The notes under the pieces are model-generated. The model was not told where the DNA came from. It saw only the letters and a list, made by a program, of their open reading frames with translations, and searched no databases. DNA of 64,000 bases, taken from Martelella radicis (GTDB taxonomy: Bacteria > Pseudomonadota > Alphaproteobacteria > Rhizobiales > Rhizobiaceae). Each line of letters opens with the position of its first letter. The first letter of the stretch is position 1. The position numbers and the translations under genes were made by a program. Below are positions 54,399-63,800 of the stretch, piece by piece. The stretch is from the NCBI RefSeq assembly GCF_014196625.1, contig NZ_JACIDZ010000004.1, forward strand, positions 1 to 64,000, read 5' to 3'.

Positions 54399-55823
54399 AT
54401 GAGAGAACGCCTGCGGCTCCTGTTCAAATCCACCGCTGTCCGGTTGTCGGCCGTCTATATTCTGCTGTTCGGTCTGTGCGCGGCCGTGATGGTCTTCTAT
54501 GTCACTGCCGTTTCCGAGGATCTCGTCCTGCGCCAGACCAGAACTTCGCTCGAACGCGAGATCACCCAGCTCGACCTTTCTTTCGAAAGCGGCGGCATCA
54601 GGCGTGTCTTCAACATCATCGAAAGACGCGCGCGCCAGCCCGGTGCCAATCTCTATGTCATCGCCAGCCCTCAGGGCGAAATCCTCGCAAGCAATGTCGC
54701 TTCGCTGCAACCGGGCGTTCTGAACCGGCTCGGCTGGATCGATCCGCCCTTTCGCTATGAAGGCTTCGCTGAAAACAACAGCGGAACCCATCAAAATCTT
54801 GCCGCGGGTTACGTCATCGAACTCGACAATGGCATCCGGCTTCTGATTGGACGTGATCTCGGTGACCCGGAGCGTCTGCATATCGTCGTCAGGCAGGCGC
54901 TGCTGCTCGCGCTCATCATAATGGGCGTCGGCGCGCTTGTGATCTGGTTCGCAATCGGACGAAACGCCTTGAAACGCATGGATCGGATGTCGAGCGCAAG
55001 CGGCAAGATCATGGCCGGCGATCTCTCCCAGCGTCTGCCCGTCACCGGTTCCGGCGATGAATTCGACCGGCTTTCCAATTCGCTCAACCTGATGCTCGAT
55101 CGGATCGTGCGGCTGAACGAGGGTTTGCGCCAGGTCTCCGACAATATCGCCCATGACCTGAAGACCCCTCTGACCCGCTTGCGCAACAAGGCGTCCGATG
55201 CAGCCGCCGCCGAAGAGCCAGATGAGCGTCGAGCGGCCCTTGAGGGGATCATCGCCGAATCGGATCAGCTAATCCGCACCTTCAACGCGTTGCTGATGAT
55301 CTCCCGCGTCGAGGCGGGGGCGGTTGCGGCAGAAATGTCAGCGGTCAACCTGTCGGCGATCGTTGAAGACAGCGCCGAGCTTTATGGACCGGTTGCCGAA
55401 GAAGCGGGCCTTGTCCTCGATTGCGCGATCGAACCGGAGATCGCGGTCAACGGCAATCGAGAACTGATCGGTCAGGCGATATTCAATCTTCTCGACAATG
55501 CCATCAAGTATTCCGAGGGCTGCGGCCGGTCGATCCATCTCTCGCTGAAACGCGACGGCGACCGCGCGGTGTTCGTGGTGGCCGATAATGGTCCCGGCAT
55601 TCCTCCCTCGCGCATGGATGACGTCAAGCAGCGCTTCTTCCGGCTGGATGAAAGTCGCTCCAAACCAGGCACAGGCCTCGGTCTCTCCCTTGTCGATGCC
55701 GTCGCGTCCATGCATGGCGGCGTGTTTTCGCTCGTCGAGGCAAAGAGCCTGGACGAGAATTATTCCGGCCTGGGCGCGGTGTTGAGCTTTCCCACCGTCA
55801 ACGAGAAACGCAACGCCGGCTGA
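54399..55823 (+). CDS. Sensor histidine kinase
   Basis: A 474-aa kinase: helix 1 (~16-38), periplasmic domain of about 120 residues, helix 2 (~167-188), HAMP (~189-240), HisKA with H252 (SDNIAHDLKTPLTRLRNKA) and HATPase_c with NLLDNAIKYSEG, DNGPGIP and GTGLGLSLVDAV. All motifs for kinase function are present. It starts 15 bp after the regulator, so it is the probable partner. It precedes glnE by 88 bp. Confidence 0.9.
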   Translation: MRERLRLLFKSTAVRLSAVYILLFGLCAAVMVFYVTAVSEDLVLRQTRTSLEREITQLDLSFESGGIRRVFNIIERRARQPGANLYVIASPQGEILASNVASLQPGVLNRLGWIDPPFRYEGFAENNSGTHQNLAAGYVIELDNGIRLLIGRDLGDPERLHIVVRQALLLALIIMGVGALVIWFAIGRNALKRMDRMSSASGKIMAGDLSQRLPVTGSGDEFDRLSNSLNLMLDRIVRLNEGLRQVSDNIAHDLKTPLTRLRNKASDAAAAEEPDERRAALEGIIAESDQLIRTFNALLMISRVEAGAVAAEMSAVNLSAIVEDSAELYGPVAEEAGLVLDCAIEPEIAVNGNRELIGQAIFNLLDNAIKYSEGCGRSIHLSLKRDGDRAVFVVADNGPGIPPSRMDDVKQRFFRLDESRSKPGTGLGLSLVDAVASMHGGVFSLVEAKSLDENYSGLGAVLSFPTVNEKRNAG

Positions 55824-55911
55824 GGCGTCTCTCTCCCTTCTTCAGCCCTCTTTTGCTTTAAGCCTGCCGTCCGCAATGTTAAGGCAGTGAAAAAGGCATT
55901 CGGAGGAAATG

Positions 55912-58881
55912 ATGAGCGACCAGAAAGCAGGCACACTGCGCGACCTTGCGGGAGAGCCTGTCCTCCCGCTGAACGAGGAGATGTGCGCCTCCGCCTTTGG
56001 GGAACTCTCGGCTGCCGTCGGGAAACATGGGCTTCCGCCGGTCCTCGCAGACCGTGATGACCGGCTGACGGCCTTCCTGGCCGCAGCCTTTTCCCTCTCT
56101 CCGTTTCTGTTCGACAGCTTTCGGGCCCATCCGGAACTGCTTGCCGATATCGAAGAACCGTTTCTGCCGCAGATTGAAGACGACATCGCTCAGGCGCGCG
56201 CCGCATGGCGGGGTGATGGCGGCAAGGTCAGCGACAGTGACATCATGCTGCGTCTGCGGGACGCCAAACGCAGGATCGCGTTCATGACTGCGCTTGCCGA
56301 TCTCGCGGGCATGATCGCGCCGGGAAGGACGACGGCGCTGCTCAGTGATTTCGCGAGCGCCGCTGTTGCTGCGACGATCGATCATCTGCTGTCGTCGGCA
56401 GCCGACGAGGGCAAGGTGGCCCTTCAAGACCCGGAAGAACCCTCGCGCCATTCGGGAATGGTTGTCCTCGGCATGGGCAAGCTCGGTGCCTGCGAGCTGA
56501 ACTATTCCTCCGACATCGACATCGTTGTCTTCTTCGAGCCGGATGCAGACATATTCACCGGCAAGGATGATCCGCGCTCGCTCGTACCCCGGCTTATGCG
56601 CCGCCTGATCCGCATCCTGCAGGAACGAACCGGCGACGGGTATGTGTTCCGAACGGATCTGCGGCTCAGGCCGGATCCCGGCTCTACCGCGCTGGCGATT
56701 CCGGTTGAGGCGGCGCTTCTCTACTATGAAAGCCGGGGTCAGAACTGGGAACGCGCCGCCTTCATCAAGGCGCGACCGATCGCCGGCGATCTTGCCGCGG
56801 GCGATGCCTTCCTCACTGAAATGATCCCCTTCATTTTTCGCAAGTATCTCGATTACGCCGCCATAGCGGATATCCATTCGATCAAGCGTCAGATCCATGC
56901 TCACAAGGGCTTCGGCCTCGTTGCCGTCAACGGCCACAACGTCAAGCTCGGGCGCGGCGGAATCCGCGAGATCGAGTTCTTCGTGCAGACCCAGCAACTG
57001 ATCGCCGGCGGCCGCATGCCTGAGCTGCGATGCCGCAGGACGGTCGATGCGCTCGAGGCGCTGCGGGAGGCCCGCTGGATCGACAAGGCGACCGCAGAGG
57101 AACTGACCGGCGCCTACTGGTTCCTGCGCGATGTCGAGCATCGAATCCAGATGGTGCGCGACGAACAGAGCCATGTCCTGCCGGAAGACGATGCAGAACT
57201 CCTCAGGATTGCCCGGATGAGCGGCTTTGAAACCAACGAGGCGTTTTCCGGCGCGATGCTGAAGGCGCTGAAGACGGTCGAGCGGCGCTATGCCCGCCTG
57301 TTCGAGCGGGAGGCGGCGCTTTCAGGCGAGGCTGGCAACCTCGTTTTCACCGGCGAGGATGATGATCCGGGCACGCTCGAAACCCTGCGCAAGCTCGGTT
57401 TCGAGCGGCCCGAAGACATCGCCCGCGTTGTTCGGACCTGGCATTACGGGCGCTACCGGGCCACCCAGACGGCCAAGGCGCGCCAGCGTCTGACGGAAAT
57501 CATGCCGGAACTTCTGAAGGCCTTCGGCGCAAGCCGAAGGGGTGACGAGGCACTTCTGCGGTTCGACCGATTTCTTTCCGGCCTGCCGGCCGGCGTCCAG
57601 CTCTTCTCGCTTTTGAAGAACAATCCGAACCTGATGCTCTTGCTGGTCGAAGTGATGTCTGCCGCGCCGAGGCTTGCCGAAATCATCGCCGCGCGCGCCC
57701 ACATCGTCGACGGCATGCTCGATCCCGCGCTGATGACGGAAATCCCGACCCGGGACTATCTTGCAGGCCGCCTCGAGGACTTCATGGAGGGCGTCGACAT
57801 CTATGAGGAGCGTTTGGACCGGCTCAGGATATTCGCCGCGGAACAACGCTTTCTGATCGGCATTCGTCTGGTGACCGGGTCGATCAGCGGATTTGCCGCC
57901 GGGCGCGCGCTGACAACTTTGGCTACGCTGGTCATCGACGAGGCGCTTCAGGGCGTGCTGGCACAGATGGAAGAGGCGCATGGCACGGTTGACGGCCAGC
58001 GCGCCTGCGTTCTCGCCATGGGTAAGCTTGGCAGTTCGGAACTGACGGCGGGCTCCGATGTCGACGTGATCGTGCTCTATGACTGCGACGATCCGCTCGC
58101 CATGTCGTCCGGTCCCAAACAGCTTGACGTGCCGCGCTACTTCGCCCGGGTCACCCAGCGCCTTGTCGCCGCCCTGAGCGCGCCGACGGCCGAAGGCGTG
58201 CTCTACGAGGTGGACATGCGGCTTCGCCCCTCCGGCAATGCCGGGCCGCTCGCGACACGGCTTGCGGCCTTCGAAAAATACCAGATGAACGAGGCCTGGA
58301 CCTGGGAGCATATGGCGCTGTCGCGCGCGCATCCGCTTTGCGGTGACGCATCGCTGATGACTGATACCGGGTCTGTGATCGATGCCATTCTCGGCCAGAA
58401 GCGCGACCATGAAAAACTCGCCCACGACATCGCCGATATGCGCGCGCGCATCGAGCGTGACAAGCCGCCGAAGAGCCCGTGGGATCTGAAGCTCATTCCC
58501 GGGGGACTGATAGATATCGAGTTCATCGCTCAATACTGCCACCTTGCCTGCCATGTGCCGCGTGGTGAGATCGGGGGCGGGGAGGCCATGACCACGGACG
58601 ATGTTCTGGCGCGCTTCGGCCCGGAGGTGATGGAGACGGGAGAACTGGAAACTTGCCGCAAGGCGCTTTCGCTCTACACAGACATTGCCCAGTTGACCCG
58701 CGCCTGCCTCAATGAAGGGTTTGAGCCCGAGACTGCGCCTTCCGGCCTTCTGGAGCGCCTGTGCAAGCTTGCAGACTGCCCTGATGTGAGCGCGCTCGAG
58801 GCCATGATCGCCGATCAGGCAAGCGGTGTGCGAGCAATCTTCAAAAGGTTGCTTCCTCTTTCCGATGAGGCGACCGGATAG
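55912..58881 (+). CDS. glnE: Bifunctional glutamine synthetase adenylyltransferase/deadenylase
   Basis: 989 aa, normal for GlnE. Two nucleotidyltransferase domains are seen: the N-terminal deadenylase with SSDIDIVVFFEPD (~residue 197) and the C-terminal adenylyltransferase with SDVDVIVLYDCDD (~713), each followed by a GlnD_UR-like helical domain with RGGIREIEFFVQTQQLIAGG and LIPGGLIDIEFIAQY. It sets glutamine synthetase activity by nitrogen state. Of two adjacent ATGs, the second has better spacing from GGAGG. It converges with the PAS protein, 6 bp apart. Confidence 0.95.
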   Translation: MSDQKAGTLRDLAGEPVLPLNEEMCASAFGELSAAVGKHGLPPVLADRDDRLTAFLAAAFSLSPFLFDSFRAHPELLADIEEPFLPQIEDDIAQARAAWRGDGGKVSDSDIMLRLRDAKRRIAFMTALADLAGMIAPGRTTALLSDFASAAVAATIDHLLSSAADEGKVALQDPEEPSRHSGMVVLGMGKLGACELNYSSDIDIVVFFEPDADIFTGKDDPRSLVPRLMRRLIRILQERTGDGYVFRTDLRLRPDPGSTALAIPVEAALLYYESRGQNWERAAFIKARPIAGDLAAGDAFLTEMIPFIFRKYLDYAAIADIHSIKRQIHAHKGFGLVAVNGHNVKLGRGGIREIEFFVQTQQLIAGGRMPELRCRRTVDALEALREARWIDKATAEELTGAYWFLRDVEHRIQMVRDEQSHVLPEDDAELLRIARMSGFETNEAFSGAMLKALKTVERRYARLFEREAALSGEAGNLVFTGEDDDPGTLETLRKLGFERPEDIARVVRTWHYGRYRATQTAKARQRLTEIMPELLKAFGASRRGDEALLRFDRFLSGLPAGVQLFSLLKNNPNLMLLLVEVMSAAPRLAEIIAARAHIVDGMLDPALMTEIPTRDYLAGRLEDFMEGVDIYEERLDRLRIFAAEQRFLIGIRLVTGSISGFAAGRALTTLATLVIDEALQGVLAQMEEAHGTVDGQRACVLAMGKLGSSELTAGSDVDVIVLYDCDDPLAMSSGPKQLDVPRYFARVTQRLVAALSAPTAEGVLYEVDMRLRPSGNAGPLATRLAAFEKYQMNEAWTWEHMALSRAHPLCGDASLMTDTGSVIDAILGQKRDHEKLAHDIADMRARIERDKPPKSPWDLKLIPGGLIDIEFIAQYCHLACHVPRGEIGGGEAMTTDDVLARFGPEVMETGELETCRKALSLYTDIAQLTRACLNEGFEPETAPSGLLERLCKLADCPDVSALEAMIADQASGVRAIFKRLLPLSDEATG

Positions 58882-58887
58882 GCCTTT

Positions 58888-60735
58888 TCAGCCGTCCCGG
58901 CGCCGGACGACCGGCCCCCGGTAGTCGGGCTCGCTCTCGGGAGCGGGCGCCGTGTTCTCAAGACGTTCGACCATTGCGTGGAGTGCCACGCCGCCGGCAT
59001 GGACGTGCCGCGCATATTCATTGAGCTTGTTGCCTGCCATCCGTTCCGTTTCGGCAATCATCAGTTCCGAGAAGCCGAGGACGGCCGTGAGCGCGGTCCG
59101 GATTTCAGCTGGCATTGCAGGATCCGTGGGCTCGCCTTCGCGCGGCGCGACGGCTCCGGTCTCCAGCGAGCGTTCCAGCGAGGCGCATTTCAGTTCCAGC
59201 TTGCGGCGCGTGAGCGCCATGGTGTTGACCTTCTCACGAAGCCGTTCCTGCTCGGCCTGCAGCCGGCTCTGCTCTTCCTTGAAACGTGTAATATCGGTGC
59301 CGAGGGTAAGCTGCGCGCCATTGTCGAAACAATGTTCGGCAAGCTGCATCCACTCCCCCTTCGCTGTCTTGACTTCCGCCGTGCCTCGGTCGTCGTGATG
59401 GGCGCGGCGCACCAGCACGGCCTGCTCGCGGTTTTCCGCCGACACATCGTCGCGGCGGATGGTGCCGCGCTGACCGTCGAGATCATAGGCCGCCCGGAAA
59501 GACGCGTTGGCGAGATCGAGACAGCCATCCTTGCCCCATAGGGCAAGCGGCTGGGGAAGGGCGTCGAAGGCTGCCTCCAGCATGGCGGCGCGCCTGGCGG
59601 CAGTCTCGAGTGCCCGGTGTCGGCACGATGCCTGTCGGATCGCGGCACCGGAAATGGTCAGGCGCCCGGCCTTGACCGCGGCGTGGGCGCGAATGGCAAA
59701 CAGCCCGTAGCGCCCGTCATGGCGGCACAGGCGAAGGTCGGTCTCGATCAATCCGTCATCGGTGGGGTGCAGGTTCTTCGACAATCCGCGCCGGTCGTCG
59801 GGATGCACGAGAGCGAGAAGGTCGCGGTAGGTCAGTTCGCGGGCCCGCTCGCCGAGACCGAGCGCCGCGCTCGCGGAACCGTCCAGAAGGGCACGTCGGT
59901 TTGCGGAGTCAAAGGACCAGAGCCCGGCCTCGCCATTCGCCAGCATGACATCGCGCGCGCCGCGTTCGGCGGACATGATGCCGGTTGTCGCGTCGGCGCG
60001 GTTGATCTGGGTGTAGTAGGCGTAGACCACCACAAGCAGCAGAAGCGCCATCGCGGCAAACAGGGTGACGTTGAGATTGACCTCGGCGCGCCAGACGGCA
60101 TTCATCCGTTTCATTGCGTGCAGCGCGATCACCATGCCGCCGTCAGCGCCGACGAGATGCATGGAGACCTGGTAGGGCGCGCCGTCGATCCGCGTTTCGA
60201 CCACCTGTCCGCTGGTGCGCGGGTGGCGGGCCGAGATCAGCTCGGGAAAGACGGAGGCGAGCGAGCGGCCGACAAGATCGGCGCGCGCGGGAGTTGCGGC
60301 AAGCACGGCGCCGCTGGTGTCGATCATCACGAGATCGGTGTCCGGATCGGCGATGGAGCGTGCGGCAAGCGCCTGCAACCTGTCGTCGGCCGCCGCCGCA
60401 TTTTCCGGCAAGAACAAGGTTGTCTCGTCTTCCAGCGCCGCGACCGCCACCGCCGAGGTCAGTTCGGTCGTATGGCGCACGGCGTCTTCCATGCGGTTAT
60501 GGCTGGAGATCAAAGAGAGACCGCGCGCCAGGGCGACGCAGATGAGAAAGGCAATGATCAGATAGGGGATGGACTTCTTGAGAACCCTTTCGACCGCCGG
60601 CCGGTTGGCGGCGGCAAAAGCGCCAAGCCCCTGAAAACCGGCCTGTTCACGGCCTGAAAGTGTCTGACTTGCAGTGAATCCGGAGCGCAGGTCCCCGTTC
60701 ACTGCGGGCTCGTCCCACAGATCTGATCGTTTCAT
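58888..60735 (-). CDS. PAS membrane protein with degenerate HisKA and no ATPase domain
   Basis: A 615-aa protein: helix (~55-75), a periplasmic sensor part (~76-215), helix (~220-242), PAS-like regions (~265-375 and ~385-490), a coiled coil (~490-540), then a HisKA-like tail. In place of the H-box SHELRTPLNAIIGFSE it has PAEIRTALTAVLGFSE (His replaced by Ala at 543) and no HATPase domain follows; the gene ends 75 residues later beside glnE. Orthologues at this place in rhizobia are, from memory, full kinases. So it cannot autophosphorylate. It may still sense and bind partners. Confidence 0.8.
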   Translation of the reverse strand: MKRSDLWDEPAVNGDLRSGFTASQTLSGREQAGFQGLGAFAAANRPAVERVLKKSIPYLIIAFLICVALARGLSLISSHNRMEDAVRHTTELTSAVAVAALEDETTLFLPENAAAADDRLQALAARSIADPDTDLVMIDTSGAVLAATPARADLVGRSLASVFPELISARHPRTSGQVVETRIDGAPYQVSMHLVGADGGMVIALHAMKRMNAVWRAEVNLNVTLFAAMALLLLVVVYAYYTQINRADATTGIMSAERGARDVMLANGEAGLWSFDSANRRALLDGSASAALGLGERARELTYRDLLALVHPDDRRGLSKNLHPTDDGLIETDLRLCRHDGRYGLFAIRAHAAVKAGRLTISGAAIRQASCRHRALETAARRAAMLEAAFDALPQPLALWGKDGCLDLANASFRAAYDLDGQRGTIRRDDVSAENREQAVLVRRAHHDDRGTAEVKTAKGEWMQLAEHCFDNGAQLTLGTDITRFKEEQSRLQAEQERLREKVNTMALTRRKLELKCASLERSLETGAVAPREGEPTDPAMPAEIRTALTAVLGFSELMIAETERMAGNKLNEYARHVHAGGVALHAMVERLENTAPAPESEPDYRGPVVRRRDG

Positions 60736-60961
60736 GTGCTTAAGTTCCCTCGTGTGATCCGCGAAACCGCCTTGCGAATCTACCCTAGTGAATCAAAGGT
60801 GATTCGGCTTGTCCAGCACCCTGAGGGAAGCTTTTGTTAACCATATATCAAATAAGGATTTTTTGTGAATTGACGGCCGCCGCTGCGCATGCCGTGGCAG
60901 GCTGCGGCGGCCGAGATGTTCGAGCGGAGGACTCGGATTGCGTTTCTTGGCAAGCGCTAAT
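60736..60961. promoter_or_regulatory. Upstream region of the PAS protein gene
   Basis: A 226-bp gap between the PAS protein start and the pepN stop, both on the minus strand. It includes an AT-rich run (60835-60865) with TTAACCAT at 60837-60844, which could be a CtrA-type site. No ORF is credible. Short, GC-rich hairpin potential near 60890 may end pepN. Confidence 0.4.
60837..60844. promoter_or_regulatory. TTAACCAT, possible CtrA half-site
   Basis: Exact octamer about 102 bp upstream of the PAS protein start, inside an AT-rich intergenic run. It matches the CtrA half-site consensus. Confidence 0.35.
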
Positions 60962-63610
60962 TCAGCTTTTCAACATTCGATCGACGATATCCCGCAGGTT
61001 GCGGGAGAGATCGTCATGGGCAGCAATGCGCTCGATCTGTCTGCGCGCAAGCGCCTGCCGTGTCGGTTCCAGCGCCTCGAAGGAGCGCATCGCCGTCATC
61101 AACCGCGCGGTCAGCGTGGCATTGCGCTTGTCCGAGGTCAGAATGAAGTCGGCGAAGAAGTTATAGCCCGCGCCGTCGTCTCGGTTGAACCCGGTCGGAT
61201 TTGACGAGGCGAAGGCACCGATGAGGGCACGGACCCGGTTGGGGTTGGTCTCGTCGAAGGCGTCATCCCCCATCAGCGCGGCAACGCGTTCAAGCGTCTG
61301 CGCGCCGGGCACCGTCGCAAGCGTCGAGAACCACTTGTCGAGCACCAACGGCTCGCCGGCGAAGCGACGCCTGAAATCGGAAAGCGCGTCTTCCGCCTCG
61401 GCCGAGCCCGCGAACTGGTGCGCCAGTATCCGCATCGCGGCCAGCATGTCCGTCATGTTGTCGGCGTGCCCATAGGCCCGGTTTGCGCGGGCAGGGTCTC
61501 CTTCGCCGGCGACCGCCAGCGCCAGGGCCGCATTGGTCAGCGCGCGACGGCCAGCACTTTCGGCATCGGGGCTGAAGGTGCGGGGGTTCTCCATTGCCGT
61601 CGTCAGCCGGGCAAAGCTGTCGCCCCCGGCCTGTGCGATGGCTGCAAACACCGCACTGCGCGCTGTGTGGATGGCGTCCGGGTCGACATTGTCGACGATC
61701 GCGCGGCCAATGTCGAGTTCGCTTGGCAATGTGAGCGCCAGAGCCCGGAAGGCGGGTTCGAGCGCGTCGTCCTCCGCAGTTGCGATGAGCACGTCACCCA
61801 GTTCCCCGTCGATTGTGACGGACCGGCCTGCCTTGACATCACCGGCGGCCTTGACCAGCGTTTCGAGCGCCAGCGCATTGATCGTGTCCCAGCGGGCGAC
61901 CAGATCCGTCTCGGCGCCGGCGATCCTGAGCCTGTCCTCGCGCGATTGGTCGAAGCGGATCTTGACCGGCGCGGAAAAGTCGCGGTTGACCGAGATGGCA
62001 GGTCTGGCGCCGATGCCTTCGAAGACGAAGGTTTGTTCATCCTCCGTCAGCTCCAGAACGTCCTTGCGGTGCTCACCGCCGGTGATGGCCGATGGCTCCA
62101 TATTGTCGCCATTTGGACCGATGAGCCCGACGCGCAGCGGAATATGGAGCGGTTTCTTGACCTTCTCTCCGGGCGTCGGCGTCGTCGTCTGGCCGAGCGT
62201 CAGAGTGAGCTCGCGCTTGTCCTCGTCATAGGCACTTGCGACAGAAATCACCGGCGTGCCGGCCTGGTGATACCAGAGGGCGAAATGGGTGAGGTCATGG
62301 CCGGTCGCCTCCTCGAAGCATTTCAGGTAGTCCTCGATCGTCACGGCTCCGCCGTCATGACGCTCGAAGAACAGGTCGAGTCCCTGGCGGAAGCCGTCGG
62401 GGCCAAGAAGCGTCGCGATCATGCGCGAGACCTCGGAACCCTTCTCGTAGACCGTGGTCGTGTAGAAATTGTCGATCTCGACATACTCGGTCGGACGCAC
62501 CGGATGGGCGAGCGGACCGCCGTCCTCGGGAAACTGATGTGCCCTGAGGAATTTCACCTCGTCGACGCGCACGACCGGGCGCGAACGCTGGTCGGCGGAA
62601 AACTCGTGTTCGCGATAGACCGTCAGCCCTTCCTTGAGGCTCAACTGGAACCAGTCGCGGCAGGTGATGCGGTTTCCGGTCCAGTTATGGAAATATTCGT
62701 GCGCCACCACGGCCTCGATCCGGGCATAGTCGTCATCGGTTGCCGTTTCCGGGTCGGCCAGGATCAGCCGGTCATTGAAGATATTGAGGCCCTTGTTCTC
62801 CATCGCGCCCATGTTGAAGTCGGAGACGGCCACGATCATGAAGATATCGAGGTCGTATTCGCGTCCGAAGCGTTCCTCGTCCCACTTCATCGCGCGCTTG
62901 AGTGCGTCCATCGCATAGCCTGCGCGTTCCGCCTTCCCGTGCTCGACATAGACCCTGAGCGTCACATCGCGGCCGGACATGGTCGTGAACCTGTCCTCGA
63001 TCATCGCGAGATCTCCCGCGACAAGGGCGAAGAGGTAGGACGGCTTGGGGAAGGGGTCGTGCCATCTGGCCATATGCCGGCCGTCATCGAGCGTCTGTTC
63101 TTCGACCATGTTGCCGTTTGACAGCAGGAGCGGGCAGGTCTTCTCGTCGGCGATGATGGTCACCGTGTAGACCGCCAGCACGTCGGGCCGGTCGTAGAAA
63201 TAGGTGATGCGGCGGAAGCCCTCGGCCTCGCATTGGGTAGAGTAGATGCCGTTGGTCCGGTAGAGGCCCAGAAGCTGGCTGTTTGCGGTCGGGTTGATTC
63301 GCGTCTTGACCGTCAGCGTGAAGGCGCCGTCCTCGGGCAGGTCGCGGACCGTCAGCGTGTCGGCATCGCTGTCATAGCGTTCGGGAAGCAAAGGCTTGCC
63401 GTCGAGGGCAAGGCCGGAAAGCGCGAGCCCGTCGCCGTCGAAAACGAGCGGCGCCGACGGATCAGCGCCAGGCCTGCGACGCATGCGGATCTCGCTTCCC
63501 ACCGTTGTCATCGTCTCGCCGAGGTCGAATACCAGGTCGACGGTCTCGATGATAAAATCGGTCGGCTGGTAGTCCTTCAGATAGACGGTCCGGTTCTTGT
63601 CCGTTGGCAT
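60962..63610 (-). CDS. pepN: Aminopeptidase N (M1 family)
   Basis: 882 aa from MPTDKNRTVYLKDYQPTDF; AAGAGG lies 6 bp before this ATG, while two upstream in-frame starts fit the site less well. The M1 zinc motif HEYFHNW with downstream E (SLKEGLTVYRE) and the exopeptidase motif GAMENKGLN are present. A gamma-proteobacterial-type PepN fold is seen, with C-terminal helical DUF3458 region ending in ARRQIERIAAHDDLSRNLRDIVDRML. It trims N-terminal residues from peptides. It is divergent from the DMT transporter gene. Confidence 0.95.
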   Translation of the reverse strand: MPTDKNRTVYLKDYQPTDFIIETVDLVFDLGETMTTVGSEIRMRRRPGADPSAPLVFDGDGLALSGLALDGKPLLPERYDSDADTLTVRDLPEDGAFTLTVKTRINPTANSQLLGLYRTNGIYSTQCEAEGFRRITYFYDRPDVLAVYTVTIIADEKTCPLLLSNGNMVEEQTLDDGRHMARWHDPFPKPSYLFALVAGDLAMIEDRFTTMSGRDVTLRVYVEHGKAERAGYAMDALKRAMKWDEERFGREYDLDIFMIVAVSDFNMGAMENKGLNIFNDRLILADPETATDDDYARIEAVVAHEYFHNWTGNRITCRDWFQLSLKEGLTVYREHEFSADQRSRPVVRVDEVKFLRAHQFPEDGGPLAHPVRPTEYVEIDNFYTTTVYEKGSEVSRMIATLLGPDGFRQGLDLFFERHDGGAVTIEDYLKCFEEATGHDLTHFALWYHQAGTPVISVASAYDEDKRELTLTLGQTTTPTPGEKVKKPLHIPLRVGLIGPNGDNMEPSAITGGEHRKDVLELTEDEQTFVFEGIGARPAISVNRDFSAPVKIRFDQSREDRLRIAGAETDLVARWDTINALALETLVKAAGDVKAGRSVTIDGELGDVLIATAEDDALEPAFRALALTLPSELDIGRAIVDNVDPDAIHTARSAVFAAIAQAGGDSFARLTTAMENPRTFSPDAESAGRRALTNAALALAVAGEGDPARANRAYGHADNMTDMLAAMRILAHQFAGSAEAEDALSDFRRRFAGEPLVLDKWFSTLATVPGAQTLERVAALMGDDAFDETNPNRVRALIGAFASSNPTGFNRDDGAGYNFFADFILTSDKRNATLTARLMTAMRSFEALEPTRQALARRQIERIAAHDDLSRNLRDIVDRMLKS

Positions 63611-63800
63611 GGGCATCCTCTTAGATATTTTTTCTTTCGGCGCGGCCGATCGATGCACAACAAAGCGCCGAAGCCCGAAAAATGCAAATGCTTCGCGGGA
63701 ATTTCATGAAATCTGTACATGGATGCGGAAACTGGCGTAAGGAGGGCGGCATATCTGCGGGTCCGCCCGCCGCCCAACCGAACACCAGATCGCGTCATCC

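Noticed and set aside
61418-63121. 567-codon plus-strand frame
   Set aside because: Antisense shadow of pepN, whose zinc motif and length are convincing.
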